In this document: one piece after another, positions 43,181-52,928 of the stretch
Layout: the number at the start of each line of letters is the position of its first letter
How positions within the stretch are numbered: the first letter of the stretch is position 1
Assembly (NCBI RefSeq): GCF_937898475.1
Contig: NZ_CALEJS010000010.1
Coordinates: 1 to 64,000 of the forward strand
DNA: 64,000 nt
From: an uncultured Chitinophaga sp.
GTDB lineage: Bacteria; Bacteroidota; Bacteroidia; Chitinophagales; Chitinophagaceae
Reading direction: 5' to 3'
The notes under the pieces: model-generated
Databases searched by the model: none
Told to the model about the DNA's origin: nothing
What the model saw: the letters and a program-made list of their open reading frames with translations, nothing else
Made by a program: the position numbers and the translations under genes

Positions 43181-46100
43181 ATGAAACTGAGATTTATTGT
43201 TCATGCTCTTTTAGTTGTTGTTGCGATCAGTATATTGCATCTCTCTGCATCATCCCAGGATCAGCGTGGGAAATATGCGGACGTATCTATCTCATCGCCA
43301 ACAGCGGCGTCCCTTGGTAAATATGCAGATATCCCTGTAAATTATCATACGGGCATTCCGCAAATTGAAATACCGCTTTATACAGTAAAGGAAGGCTCGC
43401 TGTCACTGCCCATTAGCTTGAGGTACCACGCGGCAGGTTTAAGGGTGATGGAGCCCGCTGGTTGGGTGGGTGCGGGATGGTCCTTGAACGCAGGTGGCGT
43501 TATCACCCGGAAAGTGAGAGGGGCGCCGGATGAAAGCGGCAACAGCAACGCAATCAGAGGCCATTTCAGTGACTACGGTTACAGCAGCTATCTTACAATT
43601 GGGCAGTCTGGCGGTTATCCCCAATCCAGCGGCCCTGCTGCGCCAAATGACTATCAGTTTTTACACAATCTTTACGATGGTGAGGCTGACCTGTACTTTT
43701 TCAATTTTGGAGGGTACTCTGGTAAGTTTTTCTTTGATGATGATCGTCGTCCAGTGGTTGTTGGTGGAGAGGATTTGAAGATTGAATATTACTATCCGAG
43801 TGACGATCCTAACGACCCCGCCAATACGCATACGTCATTCAGTGCAAATATCTATGGTTTTATTATCAGCGTTCCCAGCGGCGACAAATATTATTTTGGA
43901 ATTAACAAAGGAGGTACAGTTTCTGGCGCAAATCCTGTGGAGACGACCTTCCCGTATTCTGCCAGTCATCAGCTTTTAACAGAAACGGTCATCTCAAGTT
44001 GGTATTTAAATAAAATAGTTTCGGCCGATGGAATGTTCACTATCTCCTTCAAGTATGATGCAGAAGATTATAGCTATTATTCAATCGCAATGTACCCGGT
44101 GGATGCAGAAGCTATACAAGGCCCATTGGAATATGAGCTGGTCAAGAATCTTATTTCGGGCGTACGTTTGAGTCAGATCAGCTTTTCAAATGGAAATGTT
44201 GACTTTATACCTGCAAATGCTCCAAGGCTGGACTTGAGTGGAGAATTGATTGGCGGCCTTAACGAAACATCCAATACACAAGGCAAAGCGTTAGCAACTA
44301 TATCTATATCCGGCAGGAATAATTTTTGCAAGAAGTTCCGCTTCGCTTATAGTTATTTCGAGGATAATGTGAGCCCGCTGGCGACCGCTTTTAGCTTTTA
44401 CAACATTCAATCCGATAAAAAGCGCCTGAAGCTTGATAGCTTAACAGAACAGTCATGTGATAGCGCTTTAATCGTCAAGCCTTTTTTGTTTAGTTACTAT
44501 AATAATTTTGCAGCACGGCTCCTGTCTTTCTCGCAGGATCATTGGGGATTTTACAATGGAGCCTATAATCCTGTTACGTTAATTCCCACCTACTCCAAAA
44601 ATAATTTTACGTTTGTCCACGGTGCAGATCGCGATGCTAAATGGCCGCAGATGCAATGCGGGGCGCTCACAAAAATAACATACCCTACGGGTGGTAGCGA
44701 CATCTTTGAGTTTGAACCCAATACTACCTGGGTAACAGATACCCGGTATGACGAGCAATACAAAGCAGCTTACACTGTTGGGTATGATGGTAATGGATTC
44801 GCCTCCTGGAGTAATCTTTCTTTTAACAGTAACTATTATAGGGTGGTATTGTCCAATGCTTCGTGTCCGGGTACCTCGCCATGTGGTGCTTCGGCCCAGC
44901 TGATAGCGGCTAATGGAACAACTGTTTTGGGGGTAGGAGCAGGCGGGGGTGAGTCTTCCTCCCAGATCGTACAGATTCCTGCAGGAACTTATACCCTTAA
45001 TATGTCCAGGTCAGATGCAAGAAGTGGAACGAGTGGTGCCCAGGTGACCTTTTATGAAATTGTTCCCACACATATACAGAACAATGTAACAGTAGGAGGT
45101 CTGCGGATCAAATCCATTACCAGGGATAACGGAACCGGCCTGAATAACGAAGTAACCAACTATACATATGATGTGAATGGACAGTCTTCAGGAATACTAT
45201 ATAGCAGACCGGTATATGTGCAAGTGGTAAGGAACGATATACTTGCCCAGGAGGGATGGCCGGGGAATATTACCCACACCAACTATGCTCCTCATGGCTG
45301 CCTTGCAGTGGAAGGGGCCAGGCAGAGCTATTATAAATCTCCTTGTGGAATAATACCTATGGCTACTACACAAGGTAATCATATAGGATACAATGAAGTA
45401 AAGGTGAGCCAGAATAGTAACGGTTACAGTATATACCGTTATTACGGCTCAAATTTATGGGACTTAAACCATGATGACGTCGCTTACAGGGATATAGATC
45501 CTTATCAATGTGATTTTTCGATACCCAATTATCCCTCGGCGCCCGTCCCCTTTGAATATAAGAGGGGATTATTGAAATATGAAGGACATTTTAATGAGAG
45601 TGGCCAAAGGATTAAAGACATCCAGTACAATTATATTTTTGACAGTAGCAGGGTGGCAACTCCTTCCTATATTGTGAAAAGCGGCAACGGGGCGTCTATG
45701 CTGGGCACCTTATACGAAATAAGAGGATATTGGAAAAAGGAAATTCAGAAGATTGAATCTACATGTATTCCCGGTGGTGCCTGTCTTCAAATAACAAAAA
45801 AAGAATACTTTGAAAGCCCCTATCACCGACAGGTTACGCGAGTTGTTACAACTGGTTCAAAGGGAGAAAGCGTGGAGGCAAAAATGAAATACGCACTTGA
45901 TTACCGGCTACCTGATTGTGATGGCATATCTGATGGCATAGCGCAATATATCAGCGCCTGCAACGCATGCGATGCAGCTATGAATGCAACATTAAGCAAT
46001 ACCAGCCTGACGCGGGATTACAGGTTTATTGCCCGTGTAGATAACAGGATATGTCGTGCTGAGGCAAGAAAAAATTTTGCTTTATTGCGAAAGAACAATT

Positions 46101-46822
46101 TTACTGGCCTCACAAATGCATTTCAATCTTGCATGGCTGCCGGTAAGGCCAATGCTAATGGCGATCTCAAGCCTATATTGGAATTACAGATCCGTCGTTT
46201 TAATCCAATCATTGAAAAGACGGAATGGAGGGGTGGTAAATTGACTGCCGCAGAATTTTATAAATTTGATTTTTTGAGTACCCCGGCCACCATTCCAAGT
46301 TTGAGCAAATTACAATGGATAGATATAGCTGCACCGCTAGGCAATTTTGCAACATCAGCTGTAGCTGGTAATACTGCCCTTACCAAAGATCCCAGGTACA
46401 ATGACCAGCTGTCCTACCTGTTCGCTAACGGAAACATTGTAGAGAAGAAGAAAGTGAATGATATAAATAACGTCTATTTATGGGGGTATAACTCAAGATA
46501 TCCTGTGGCTAAGATAGAGGGAAGCGATTATAATACAGCCAAAGGTATCATTAATCCCGCCATTCTGGATAATGCAAGTGGACAGTACACGGAATCGCAG
46601 ATCAAAACGGAGCTTAATAAGTTGAGAACCAATTTACCAAACGCGCAGGTATCAACATACACCTACTCCCCTCTGGCCGGGATAACGTCAGAAACCGACC
46701 CTTCCGGTAAAACAACCTACTACGAGTACGATAATCTCGGCCGTCTGAAGCTGGTTAAAGACCAGGATGGTAAGATCCTTAAACAGTACGATTATAAATA
46801 CATGGTGCCCATTAATCAATAG
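43181..46822 (+). CDS. large secreted RHS-like partner protein (second locus)
   Basis: 1213 residues from the ATG at 43181, which starts a clear signal peptide (MKLRFIVHALLVVVAISILH); the longer TTG start would precede it. It is paralogous to 23392-27177: TAASLGKYADIPVNYHTGIP, LPISLRYHAAGLRV, GWVGAGWSLNAGGVI. Near residues 905-985 a Cys-rich helical insertion (CNACDAAM, NRICRAEAR, FQSCMAAG) has no counterpart in the paralogue. The C-terminus (TTYYEYDNLGRLKLVKDQDG) is RHS-like. It lies 25 bp upstream of the second RHS gene and forms an operon with it. Inferred role: companion shell or transport subunit of the RHS toxin. Confidence 0.8.
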   Translation: MKLRFIVHALLVVVAISILHLSASSQDQRGKYADVSISSPTAASLGKYADIPVNYHTGIPQIEIPLYTVKEGSLSLPISLRYHAAGLRVMEPAGWVGAGWSLNAGGVITRKVRGAPDESGNSNAIRGHFSDYGYSSYLTIGQSGGYPQSSGPAAPNDYQFLHNLYDGEADLYFFNFGGYSGKFFFDDDRRPVVVGGEDLKIEYYYPSDDPNDPANTHTSFSANIYGFIISVPSGDKYYFGINKGGTVSGANPVETTFPYSASHQLLTETVISSWYLNKIVSADGMFTISFKYDAEDYSYYSIAMYPVDAEAIQGPLEYELVKNLISGVRLSQISFSNGNVDFIPANAPRLDLSGELIGGLNETSNTQGKALATISISGRNNFCKKFRFAYSYFEDNVSPLATAFSFYNIQSDKKRLKLDSLTEQSCDSALIVKPFLFSYYNNFAARLLSFSQDHWGFYNGAYNPVTLIPTYSKNNFTFVHGADRDAKWPQMQCGALTKITYPTGGSDIFEFEPNTTWVTDTRYDEQYKAAYTVGYDGNGFASWSNLSFNSNYYRVVLSNASCPGTSPCGASAQLIAANGTTVLGVGAGGGESSSQIVQIPAGTYTLNMSRSDARSGTSGAQVTFYEIVPTHIQNNVTVGGLRIKSITRDNGTGLNNEVTNYTYDVNGQSSGILYSRPVYVQVVRNDILAQEGWPGNITHTNYAPHGCLAVEGARQSYYKSPCGIIPMATTQGNHIGYNEVKVSQNSNGYSIYRYYGSNLWDLNHDDVAYRDIDPYQCDFSIPNYPSAPVPFEYKRGLLKYEGHFNESGQRIKDIQYNYIFDSSRVATPSYIVKSGNGASMLGTLYEIRGYWKKEIQKIESTCIPGGACLQITKKEYFESPYHRQVTRVVTTGSKGESVEAKMKYALDYRLPDCDGISDGIAQYISACNACDAAMNATLSNTSLTRDYRFIARVDNRICRAEARKNFALLRKNNFTGLTNAFQSCMAAGKANANGDLKPILELQIRRFNPIIEKTEWRGGKLTAAEFYKFDFLSTPATIPSLSKLQWIDIAAPLGNFATSAVAGNTALTKDPRYNDQLSYLFANGNIVEKKKVNDINNVYLWGYNSRYPVAKIEGSDYNTAKGIINPAILDNASGQYTESQIKTELNKLRTNLPNAQVSTYTYSPLAGITSETDPSGKTTYYEYDNLGRLKLVKDQDGKILKQYDYKYMVPINQ

Positions 46823-46847
46823 TTAGAATTCTTTGAAATAAAGCCAA

Positions 46848-49800
46848 ATGCGAAACATTTCTTTATATATAAGACGGATCATTTGCAGTCTGATGTTTAT
46901 ACCCGGCTCCGCCGCTTTGTATGCTCAAAATGTGCCAGATGGAAGTGCCCGCCCGGCTGCTATAGCCGCTCCTCCCCGTTCCGTTTATCCCAATACTACT
47001 GTCAGCTTTATTCGTACCTGGGAGCCCAATATGTCTACATCAGACCCTGCTGTCGTTGCCGCCTCAACAGATATAAATGCAGTTAAACAGGTTACTGAAT
47101 ATGTTGACGGATTAGGGAGGCCTTTACAAAAAGTAAGCAAAGGGTTTTCTCCATCGGGCAAAGACCTGGTAGAACCCGTAATATTTAATGCTCTTGGGCG
47201 TGAACAATTCAGGTACCTTCCCTATGTATCGCAAACGGGGAATACAAATGACGGCAAATTCAAAACAAATCCCTTCAACGATCAAAAAGCCTTTTACGAA
47301 AACAATACGTTGAACCCAGGGGCAGCAGGAGAGAGTGTTTACTATGCACAAACAGAGTACGAAGCTTCACCCCTGGACCGCTCAATAAAAACCTATGCCC
47401 CTGGAAATACATGGGCAAAGAATGATCCGGCCGGAGTAGAAAGAGGCGGCAATAAACCTGTAGAGCAGCAATACCTGATAAATGTGGCTGCTGATGCCGT
47501 GCGTGTATGGGAATTGCCTCCAAATAGCAACATACCCACGAGCAGCCGCGTATATGAAGATGGAACTTTATTCAAGAATGTAACCAAAGATGAACACGGA
47601 ATGCGGCTGGTAGAATTCAAGAATAAAGATAAGCAGACGGTGCTCAGAAGGGTCGAGTTGAATACCGGCGCAGCTGATGGGCATAGTGGATGGCTATGCA
47701 CTTATTATGTGTATGATGATCTGGCCAACCTGCGCTGTGTAATTCCTCCCAAAGCAGTAGACCTGATCAAAAACACTTGGGTGATTGATGCTGCAACAGC
47801 TGCAGGGCTCTGTTATCTGTATGAATATGACGGTCGTAAACGAATGATCCGGAAACAGCTGCCGGGAGCTGGCTATACAGATATGGTTTATGACGTACGT
47901 GACAGGCTTGTGTTTACACAGGACGGCAATCTGAGGGCAAAAAACCAGTGGCTGACGACTTTTTACGATGGTTTCAATCGTCCGGTAATGACAGCGCTTT
48001 ATAACAGTACTACTGATCGGGTTTCCCTGCAAAACAGTATGAACAGCGCCACATCCAATACCCAGAACATTGCCTATACCTTCCCCGGAGTCGCAGACCT
48101 TGTGGTGGCAAATTATGACGGTGTAACACAAAATTACCAGGCCACCAATTCTATAACATTCGAAGATGGATTTGATTCGTTTACGAACGCTGAATTTGAG
48201 GTAGAGATCAATACCAGCGCCAACCAGGGAACCGCCACAATAACAGCGACTAATCCCTTGCCCAACATACCTTCAAGCGCCCTAACGCCATTAAGTTATG
48301 CTTTTTATGACAATTACAGTTTTCCCGGTGTGCAAGCTGCGCAAACAACCGACTTTACTAAGCCTCAAGCAGACAGTAACCCTTATGCGGAAACGGTATC
48401 TGGAATCAGCAGCATGACCAAGGGCCTTATAACAGGTACAAAAGCAAAAGTGCTGGGGACTACAGACCGATGGCTTACTACTACTATCTATTACAATGAT
48501 AAAGGCAGGGTGATACAGGCTATTGCTGATAATATTAGCGGCGGACAGGACATCACCACTAGCCTCTATGACTTTAAAGGGAAATTGCTTAGTACCTACC
48601 TGAGGCAAAAGAATCCGCGTAGTGGGATTACACCTCAGACTACCCTGCTAACTATGATATCCTACGATGCTGCTGGCCGGGTGAAGACTGTCAGGAAGCG
48701 GCTGAATGACAATCCTGCCTGGGAAAGAACTATTGCAGACAACACCTATGACGAGTTAGGACGGCTGCAGAGCAAACGCCTTGGTATAAAGGGAACCGGC
48801 GCACCCCTGGAAACGCAGAATTTTGAGTACAACATCCGCGGCTGGCAGAAATCTATAAACAAAAGCTATGTAAATGCCGCCGGCAATAGCAGTAACTGGT
48901 TTGGCCAGGAGCTTAGTTATGACTATGGCTTTAATGTGAAGCAATACAATGGCAATATTGCCGGAAGTAAATGGAAAAGTGGCGGAGATAAGATCTCGCG
49001 GGCCTATGGTTACATCTATGATAATGCTAACCGCTTAACGGCTGCCGACTTTACGCAGCAGAACGGCGGCAGTACCAACTGGACAAAAGACCAAAAAGAC
49101 TTTTCGGTGAGTGGCATTTCTTATGATCCTAACGGGAACATCGGTGCCATGACACAAAAAGGAATGGTAGGTACCGTCGCCACCACGATAGATCAGCTCA
49201 CCTATTCCTACCGTGCCAATAGTAATCAACTGGCAGCAGTAGGGGATCCCATTAATACCACTAGTGCCAAACTGGGTGATTTCATCAACGGCACGAACAG
49301 CGGCGATGATTATGACTATGATCTGAATGGCAATCTTATCAAAGACCTGAATAAGAACATCACGGCTATAACCTATAACCATCTGAACCTGCCGCAAAGC
49401 ATCACCATTAGCGGAAAAGGTAGCATTCAATACCTGTACGACGCGATCGGCAATAAGGTGAAGAAGACGGTAATTGATAACACCGTCACTCCATCTAAAA
49501 CCACTGTAACAGATTATATGTCAGGCTTTGTATACCGTGAAAATGTGCAGGAACTGGTGGGACATGAGGAGGGCCGCATGCGCCCGGTAATTAGCAATGG
49601 TCAGCTGACCGACTATGTATATGACTATTTTCTTAAAGATCACCTGGGTAATGTACGTGTTGTATTGACGGATCAACAGGATCTGAGTATTTATACCGCC
49701 ACGATGGAAACGCAGCAGGCAGCTACCGAAACGGCGCTGTTCAGTAATATTGATGAAACCAGGGCCGTCAAACCGGTAGGCTATCCGCAGGATGAGACAA

Positions 49801-51335
49801 ACCCGCAGAACCAGTATGTGGCCAAACTGAATGCCAAAGACGGCGGTAAGAAGATAGGTCCTTCACTGGTGTTGAAGGTAATGGCGGGTGACACCATACA
49901 GATTGGCGCCCGGGCTTTTTATAAGTCAGCCGGTCCCAAAGATAGTAAGTCCGTAACTCCCGAGGATATGGTGGCAGGTTTGCTGCAGGCGTTTGGCGGC
50001 GAAGCAGCATCCAGTGGCTCACATACCAATCGGGTAGCAGATCGCGTATCACCTTTTGGCAACTTTAATTCTAATGATTACCAGCGCTTAAAGGAAAGGG
50101 ATGCAGACCAGAATCAGCAGGATAAACCGAAGGCATATCTGAATTTTGTATTATTCGATGATCAGTTTAACTTAGTGGAGGAGAACAGTGGTGTAAGACA
50201 GGTAAAAGGAGAACCGGATGAGTTGCAGACATTGGCGGTGGATAAGATGGTGATGGAGAAGAGTGGTTTTCTCTATGTGTATACCAGCAATGAAACAGAA
50301 CAGGATGTGCTCTTTGATAATGTTACGGTACTGTCGGCAAGTGGGCCTTTGTTGGAGGAGACACATTATTATCCATACGGCCTTACAATGGTGGGCATTA
50401 GTAATAATGTGCTGAAAGGGACGAATTATCGCGAGAATAGGTTCAAATATAATGGGAAGGAGCTACAAAGTAAGGAATTCGGAGATGGCTCAGGCCTGGA
50501 ATGGTATGATTATGGAGCGAGGATGTATGATGGGCAAATAGGACGATGGAATATGCAAGATCCTATGACTGATAAAAGGTCGTGGCTTTCTCCATATAAT
50601 TTCGTACAAAATGACCCGATAAGCAGGCTTGATCCAACCGGGGAGTTAGATACGAGATACGAGGATGAAGACGGTGTTTTGTTGGGAGAAACCAATGATG
50701 GTAATGATGCTACCGTTACAATTGCGAATGAGAATAAAGATAAGTTTGTTCAAGAGTTTAATTCTCTTAATAACAATACGGATGCTCAAAACAGTCAGGC
50801 AACTAATGAATATTGGATACAAGAGTATGGTGTAGAGCTGAGCGCTAACGAAGGAGACAAAGTTCCGACATGGGCGGCCAAAGCGATTGATCCTACCGGG
50901 GTGGCATTATCATCGGCAGGATTATTAGTGTCCAGTACTGATCAATATCTCAAAGGGGCCACTTTCCGGCTTTTCAATAAGAAAGGCACCAACTTTAGCC
51001 CAAAACTTTATAAAAGCGGATGGAAGGGAGGAAGCGCAGGTCAGATCAAAACATACAATACTAAATATGCTAATATTGGCCTTACTTGGCTTGGCCGAAC
51101 ATTAGGAGCTTACAATGCTTTTATGATTTATCAGCAAGCACAAAATGGTGAGATCACAACAGCACAGCATGTGATCGAACAGGCCTCCAATGCTTATTCG
51201 ACCTTTGGAGGTGTGCCAGGCGCTGCTTGGGGAGTAGGCTGGGAAATCGGGCGTGTGATCACGCAGATACCCGGATATCATGAAAACGTTCGTGTTCCGT
51301 TACAAAAGTTTTTTGGAGTTCATACTGAAGATTAA
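46848..51335 (+). CDS. full-length RHS protein with unrecognised, possibly membrane-active tip
   Basis: 1495 residues. Signal peptide, DUF6443-type N-terminal domain, YD/RHS shell and core end (YYPYGLTMVGISNN, YNGKELQSKEF, QIGRWNMQDP). The tip of about 230 residues has an acidic linker followed by SAGLLVSSTDQ, KSGWKGGSAGQIKTYNTK, IGLTWLGRTLGAY and GGVPGAAWGVGWEIGR. These Gly-rich amphipathic or hydrophobic segments fit a membrane-disrupting toxin better than a nuclease, and the next gene is an integral membrane protein, as expected for immunity to such a toxin. Both points are inference. Residues encoded by about 49920-50374 are identical at DNA level to the other RHS gene, while flanking parts differ. 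Confidence 0.9.
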   Translation: MRNISLYIRRIICSLMFIPGSAALYAQNVPDGSARPAAIAAPPRSVYPNTTVSFIRTWEPNMSTSDPAVVAASTDINAVKQVTEYVDGLGRPLQKVSKGFSPSGKDLVEPVIFNALGREQFRYLPYVSQTGNTNDGKFKTNPFNDQKAFYENNTLNPGAAGESVYYAQTEYEASPLDRSIKTYAPGNTWAKNDPAGVERGGNKPVEQQYLINVAADAVRVWELPPNSNIPTSSRVYEDGTLFKNVTKDEHGMRLVEFKNKDKQTVLRRVELNTGAADGHSGWLCTYYVYDDLANLRCVIPPKAVDLIKNTWVIDAATAAGLCYLYEYDGRKRMIRKQLPGAGYTDMVYDVRDRLVFTQDGNLRAKNQWLTTFYDGFNRPVMTALYNSTTDRVSLQNSMNSATSNTQNIAYTFPGVADLVVANYDGVTQNYQATNSITFEDGFDSFTNAEFEVEINTSANQGTATITATNPLPNIPSSALTPLSYAFYDNYSFPGVQAAQTTDFTKPQADSNPYAETVSGISSMTKGLITGTKAKVLGTTDRWLTTTIYYNDKGRVIQAIADNISGGQDITTSLYDFKGKLLSTYLRQKNPRSGITPQTTLLTMISYDAAGRVKTVRKRLNDNPAWERTIADNTYDELGRLQSKRLGIKGTGAPLETQNFEYNIRGWQKSINKSYVNAAGNSSNWFGQELSYDYGFNVKQYNGNIAGSKWKSGGDKISRAYGYIYDNANRLTAADFTQQNGGSTNWTKDQKDFSVSGISYDPNGNIGAMTQKGMVGTVATTIDQLTYSYRANSNQLAAVGDPINTTSAKLGDFINGTNSGDDYDYDLNGNLIKDLNKNITAITYNHLNLPQSITISGKGSIQYLYDAIGNKVKKTVIDNTVTPSKTTVTDYMSGFVYRENVQELVGHEEGRMRPVISNGQLTDYVYDYFLKDHLGNVRVVLTDQQDLSIYTATMETQQAATETALFSNIDETRAVKPVGYPQDETNPQNQYVAKLNAKDGGKKIGPSLVLKVMAGDTIQIGARAFYKSAGPKDSKSVTPEDMVAGLLQAFGGEAASSGSHTNRVADRVSPFGNFNSNDYQRLKERDADQNQQDKPKAYLNFVLFDDQFNLVEENSGVRQVKGEPDELQTLAVDKMVMEKSGFLYVYTSNETEQDVLFDNVTVLSASGPLLEETHYYPYGLTMVGISNNVLKGTNYRENRFKYNGKELQSKEFGDGSGLEWYDYGARMYDGQIGRWNMQDPMTDKRSWLSPYNFVQNDPISRLDPTGELDTRYEDEDGVLLGETNDGNDATVTIANENKDKFVQEFNSLNNNTDAQNSQATNEYWIQEYGVELSANEGDKVPTWAAKAIDPTGVALSSAGLLVSSTDQYLKGATFRLFNKKGTNFSPKLYKSGWKGGSAGQIKTYNTKYANIGLTWLGRTLGAYNAFMIYQQAQNGEITTAQHVIEQASNAYSTFGGVPGAAWGVGWEIGRVITQIPGYHENVRVPLQKFFGVHTED
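49920..50374 (+). repeat. 455-bp block identical to the other RHS gene (inverted, at 19827-20281)
   Basis: From ATAAGTCAGCC to ATTATTATCC every base I compared agrees with the reverse complement of 19827-20281. Immediately outside, the genes differ at many third positions (GCCCGGGCTTTTT against GCCAGGGCGTTC on one side, CATACGGCCTT against GTATGGACTT on the other). This is a gene-conversion tract whose right edge coincides with the proposed att core. Confidence 0.85.
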
Positions 51336-51340
51336 TAAAA

Positions 51341-51727
51341 ATGATATTTAAAGTTTATTATTATTGTTACTATCTGTTATACAGCCGGGTAATTCCTGAT
51401 CTGACGCCATATTCAACAGCTGTATTTGTTTTTGGGGTATTGCTATCATTTTTAGTAAATGGTATTGTTGATGTTATAAGTATTTTATTATTCTGTCAGG
51501 GAATAGGTTTATACCCAATGGTAGGGATCGCAGTTTTGTCGTTGATTACGAGTTATTTGTTATGTGTCAAGTATGGTAAAGGGAGGAAAATTGTTTCGGA
51601 GAAGCCTCTTTTTTTTGGGAGTCATCGGCTTAGTATGACAATTGTTCTGGTAAGCTCGTTAGCAATTATCTCCTGGCTTTTCTGGGGGCCTATTTATACC
51701 CGGAACCTTCTTGAAAAGTGCCGATAA
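51341..51727 (+). CDS. small integral membrane protein, candidate immunity of the second RHS tip
   Basis: 128 residues with about four hydrophobic helices (near 24-40, 41-57, 59-76 and 96-113) and little else. No family recognised. It starts 5 bp after the RHS stop on the same strand. In polymorphic toxin loci a membrane protein in this position is typically the antidote of a pore-forming or membrane-acting tip. Role assigned by position and topology only. A terminator follows. Confidence 0.65.
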   Translation: MIFKVYYYCYYLLYSRVIPDLTPYSTAVFVFGVLLSFLVNGIVDVISILLFCQGIGLYPMVGIAVLSLITSYLLCVKYGKGRKIVSEKPLFFGSHRLSMTIVLVSSLAIISWLFWGPIYTRNLLEKCR

Positions 51728-51762
51728 ATAATAGAGAACTGACAACAAGGTTATAAGTAAAG

Positions 51763-51797
51763 CAAGCCTCGTCGATCGCCGGGGCTTGGTTTATTTA
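51763..51797 (+). terminator. terminator of the second RHS operon
   Basis: CAAGCC and a few more bases pair with GGCTTG around a GC-rich loop, followed by a T-containing tail (GTTTATTT), about 40 bp after the membrane-protein stop. Confidence 0.5.
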
Positions 51798-51843
51798 GAG
51801 AAAGCCCTTTAAGTTTGCGGCTCGTGCTTATCCCAAAATGCAC

Positions 51844-51863
51844 TACCTTTGAATTGTATAAGC
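51844..51863 (+). promoter_or_regulatory. promoter/control word of the AraC gene
   Basis: TACCTTTG (51844-51851) fits the TAnnTTTG -7 box, and TACCTTTGAATTGTATAAGC as a whole is closely repeated upstream of the MFS gene. The shared part beyond the -7 box (GTATAA) suggests a common operator at the start of both transcripts. Confidence 0.55.
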
Positions 51864-51897
51864 TTATCTGAGAAGTTCAACGGTAAACCAGGTGCAT

Positions 51898-52842
51898 ATG
51901 AATAAGAGCATACCCACGGAAAGCCTGCTGCAGTACTACGAAAGAACAGGGATGCACATCCCGCAGGACCTGCTGCAGGGCGGGCAAGGCAAAGGTCATT
52001 TTAACGCCAAAACGGCGCAGTGTCCCTTGCCTAAATCACCCTTTAACCGCAGGGACTATTACAGGATCTGCCTCAGCAGTACCGGTATTGATAATACCAG
52101 CGGTATCCTGGTATACAATGACCGCGAAATACATTTAGATCGGCCCAGCCTGGTGTTAACGCATCCCAACGTACCGGCATCCATTGAGATTACCGCCGGC
52201 CCGGTGTACCGTCACTATTGCTTTTTCAATAAACCCTTCATTGAAGGGCATATTTCTCCAGACATACAATATGCCTGCTCCCTGTTTAATCCTGCCGTGC
52301 ATCCTGTCATAAATTTATCTCCGGAAGAAAGTGAACGCCTGAGCAGATACTTTAAGGAAATGCAGACGCTGCAGGATTCAACTTATCCTTTTAAATGGGA
52401 TATGATCCGCAATATGTTGCAGCTCCTGATCCATGAAGCCATCCGCCTGCAACAACAGCAGCTGTCAAAGCCGCCTGTCATCCAGGATCGCCTGGTGAAT
52501 TCCTTTTTCACTTTGCTGAACAAACAATTCCCGGTCGATTCTCCCCGCAATGCACTGAAACTACTGATGCCTTCTCATTTTGCAGACCAGCTGCATGTGC
52601 ATGTAAACCATCTTAACAGCGTAATAAAAAAGTATACCGGTAAAACAACGCGCGCTATCATCCAGGAACGTATCATTTCAGAGGCAAAAGCCCTGCTGAG
52701 AAACACAGACTGGAATATCGCGGAGATTGCCTATGCGCTTGGGTTTGAATACCCGTCACACTTCAACAAGTTCTTTAAACAATTTACCGGGCTTGCACCC
52801 ATGGAATTCAGGCTGGCCGGTGATCCGGCCTACCGCCTTTGA
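51898..52842 (+). CDS. AraC-family transcriptional regulator
   Basis: 314 residues from the ATG at 51898 (a GTG two codons earlier is possible). N-terminal cupin-like sensing domain (about 1-150, with VLTHPNVPASIEIT), a linker, and a C-terminal AraC DNA-binding domain with two helix-turn-helix motifs (near 215-305; HLNSVIKKYTGKTTRAIIQE, then NWNIAEIAYALGFEYPSHFN and KFFKQFTGLAPMEFR). This type commonly regulates an adjacent drug-efflux gene, and a Bcr/CflA-type pump starts 86 bp downstream on the same strand. Probably activates the pump and itself in response to a small molecule. Ligand unknown. Confidence 0.92.
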   Translation: MNKSIPTESLLQYYERTGMHIPQDLLQGGQGKGHFNAKTAQCPLPKSPFNRRDYYRICLSSTGIDNTSGILVYNDREIHLDRPSLVLTHPNVPASIEITAGPVYRHYCFFNKPFIEGHISPDIQYACSLFNPAVHPVINLSPEESERLSRYFKEMQTLQDSTYPFKWDMIRNMLQLLIHEAIRLQQQQLSKPPVIQDRLVNSFFTLLNKQFPVDSPRNALKLLMPSHFADQLHVHVNHLNSVIKKYTGKTTRAIIQERIISEAKALLRNTDWNIAEIAYALGFEYPSHFNKFFKQFTGLAPMEFRLAGDPAYRL

Positions 52843-52872
52843 TTTGTATAAGCATACCTTTGAACCGTATAA
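52838..52872 (+). promoter_or_regulatory. repeated control words upstream of the MFS gene
   Basis: TTTGATTTGTATAAGC (52838-52853) and TTTGAACCGTATAA (52859-52872) start 21 bp apart, the usual spacing of AraC-type half-sites on one face of the helix. The second is part of TACCTTTGAACCGTATAA, nearly the same as the word before the AraC gene (51844). The first overlaps the AraC stop codon. TACCTTTG (52855-52862) may be the -7 box. Regulator binding is inferred. Confidence 0.5.
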
Positions 52873-52928
52873 TTCTCCCGGCGCGGGCTTGGATATCTTT
52901 GCAGCTTCACCAACTAAGCGTTTGACAG

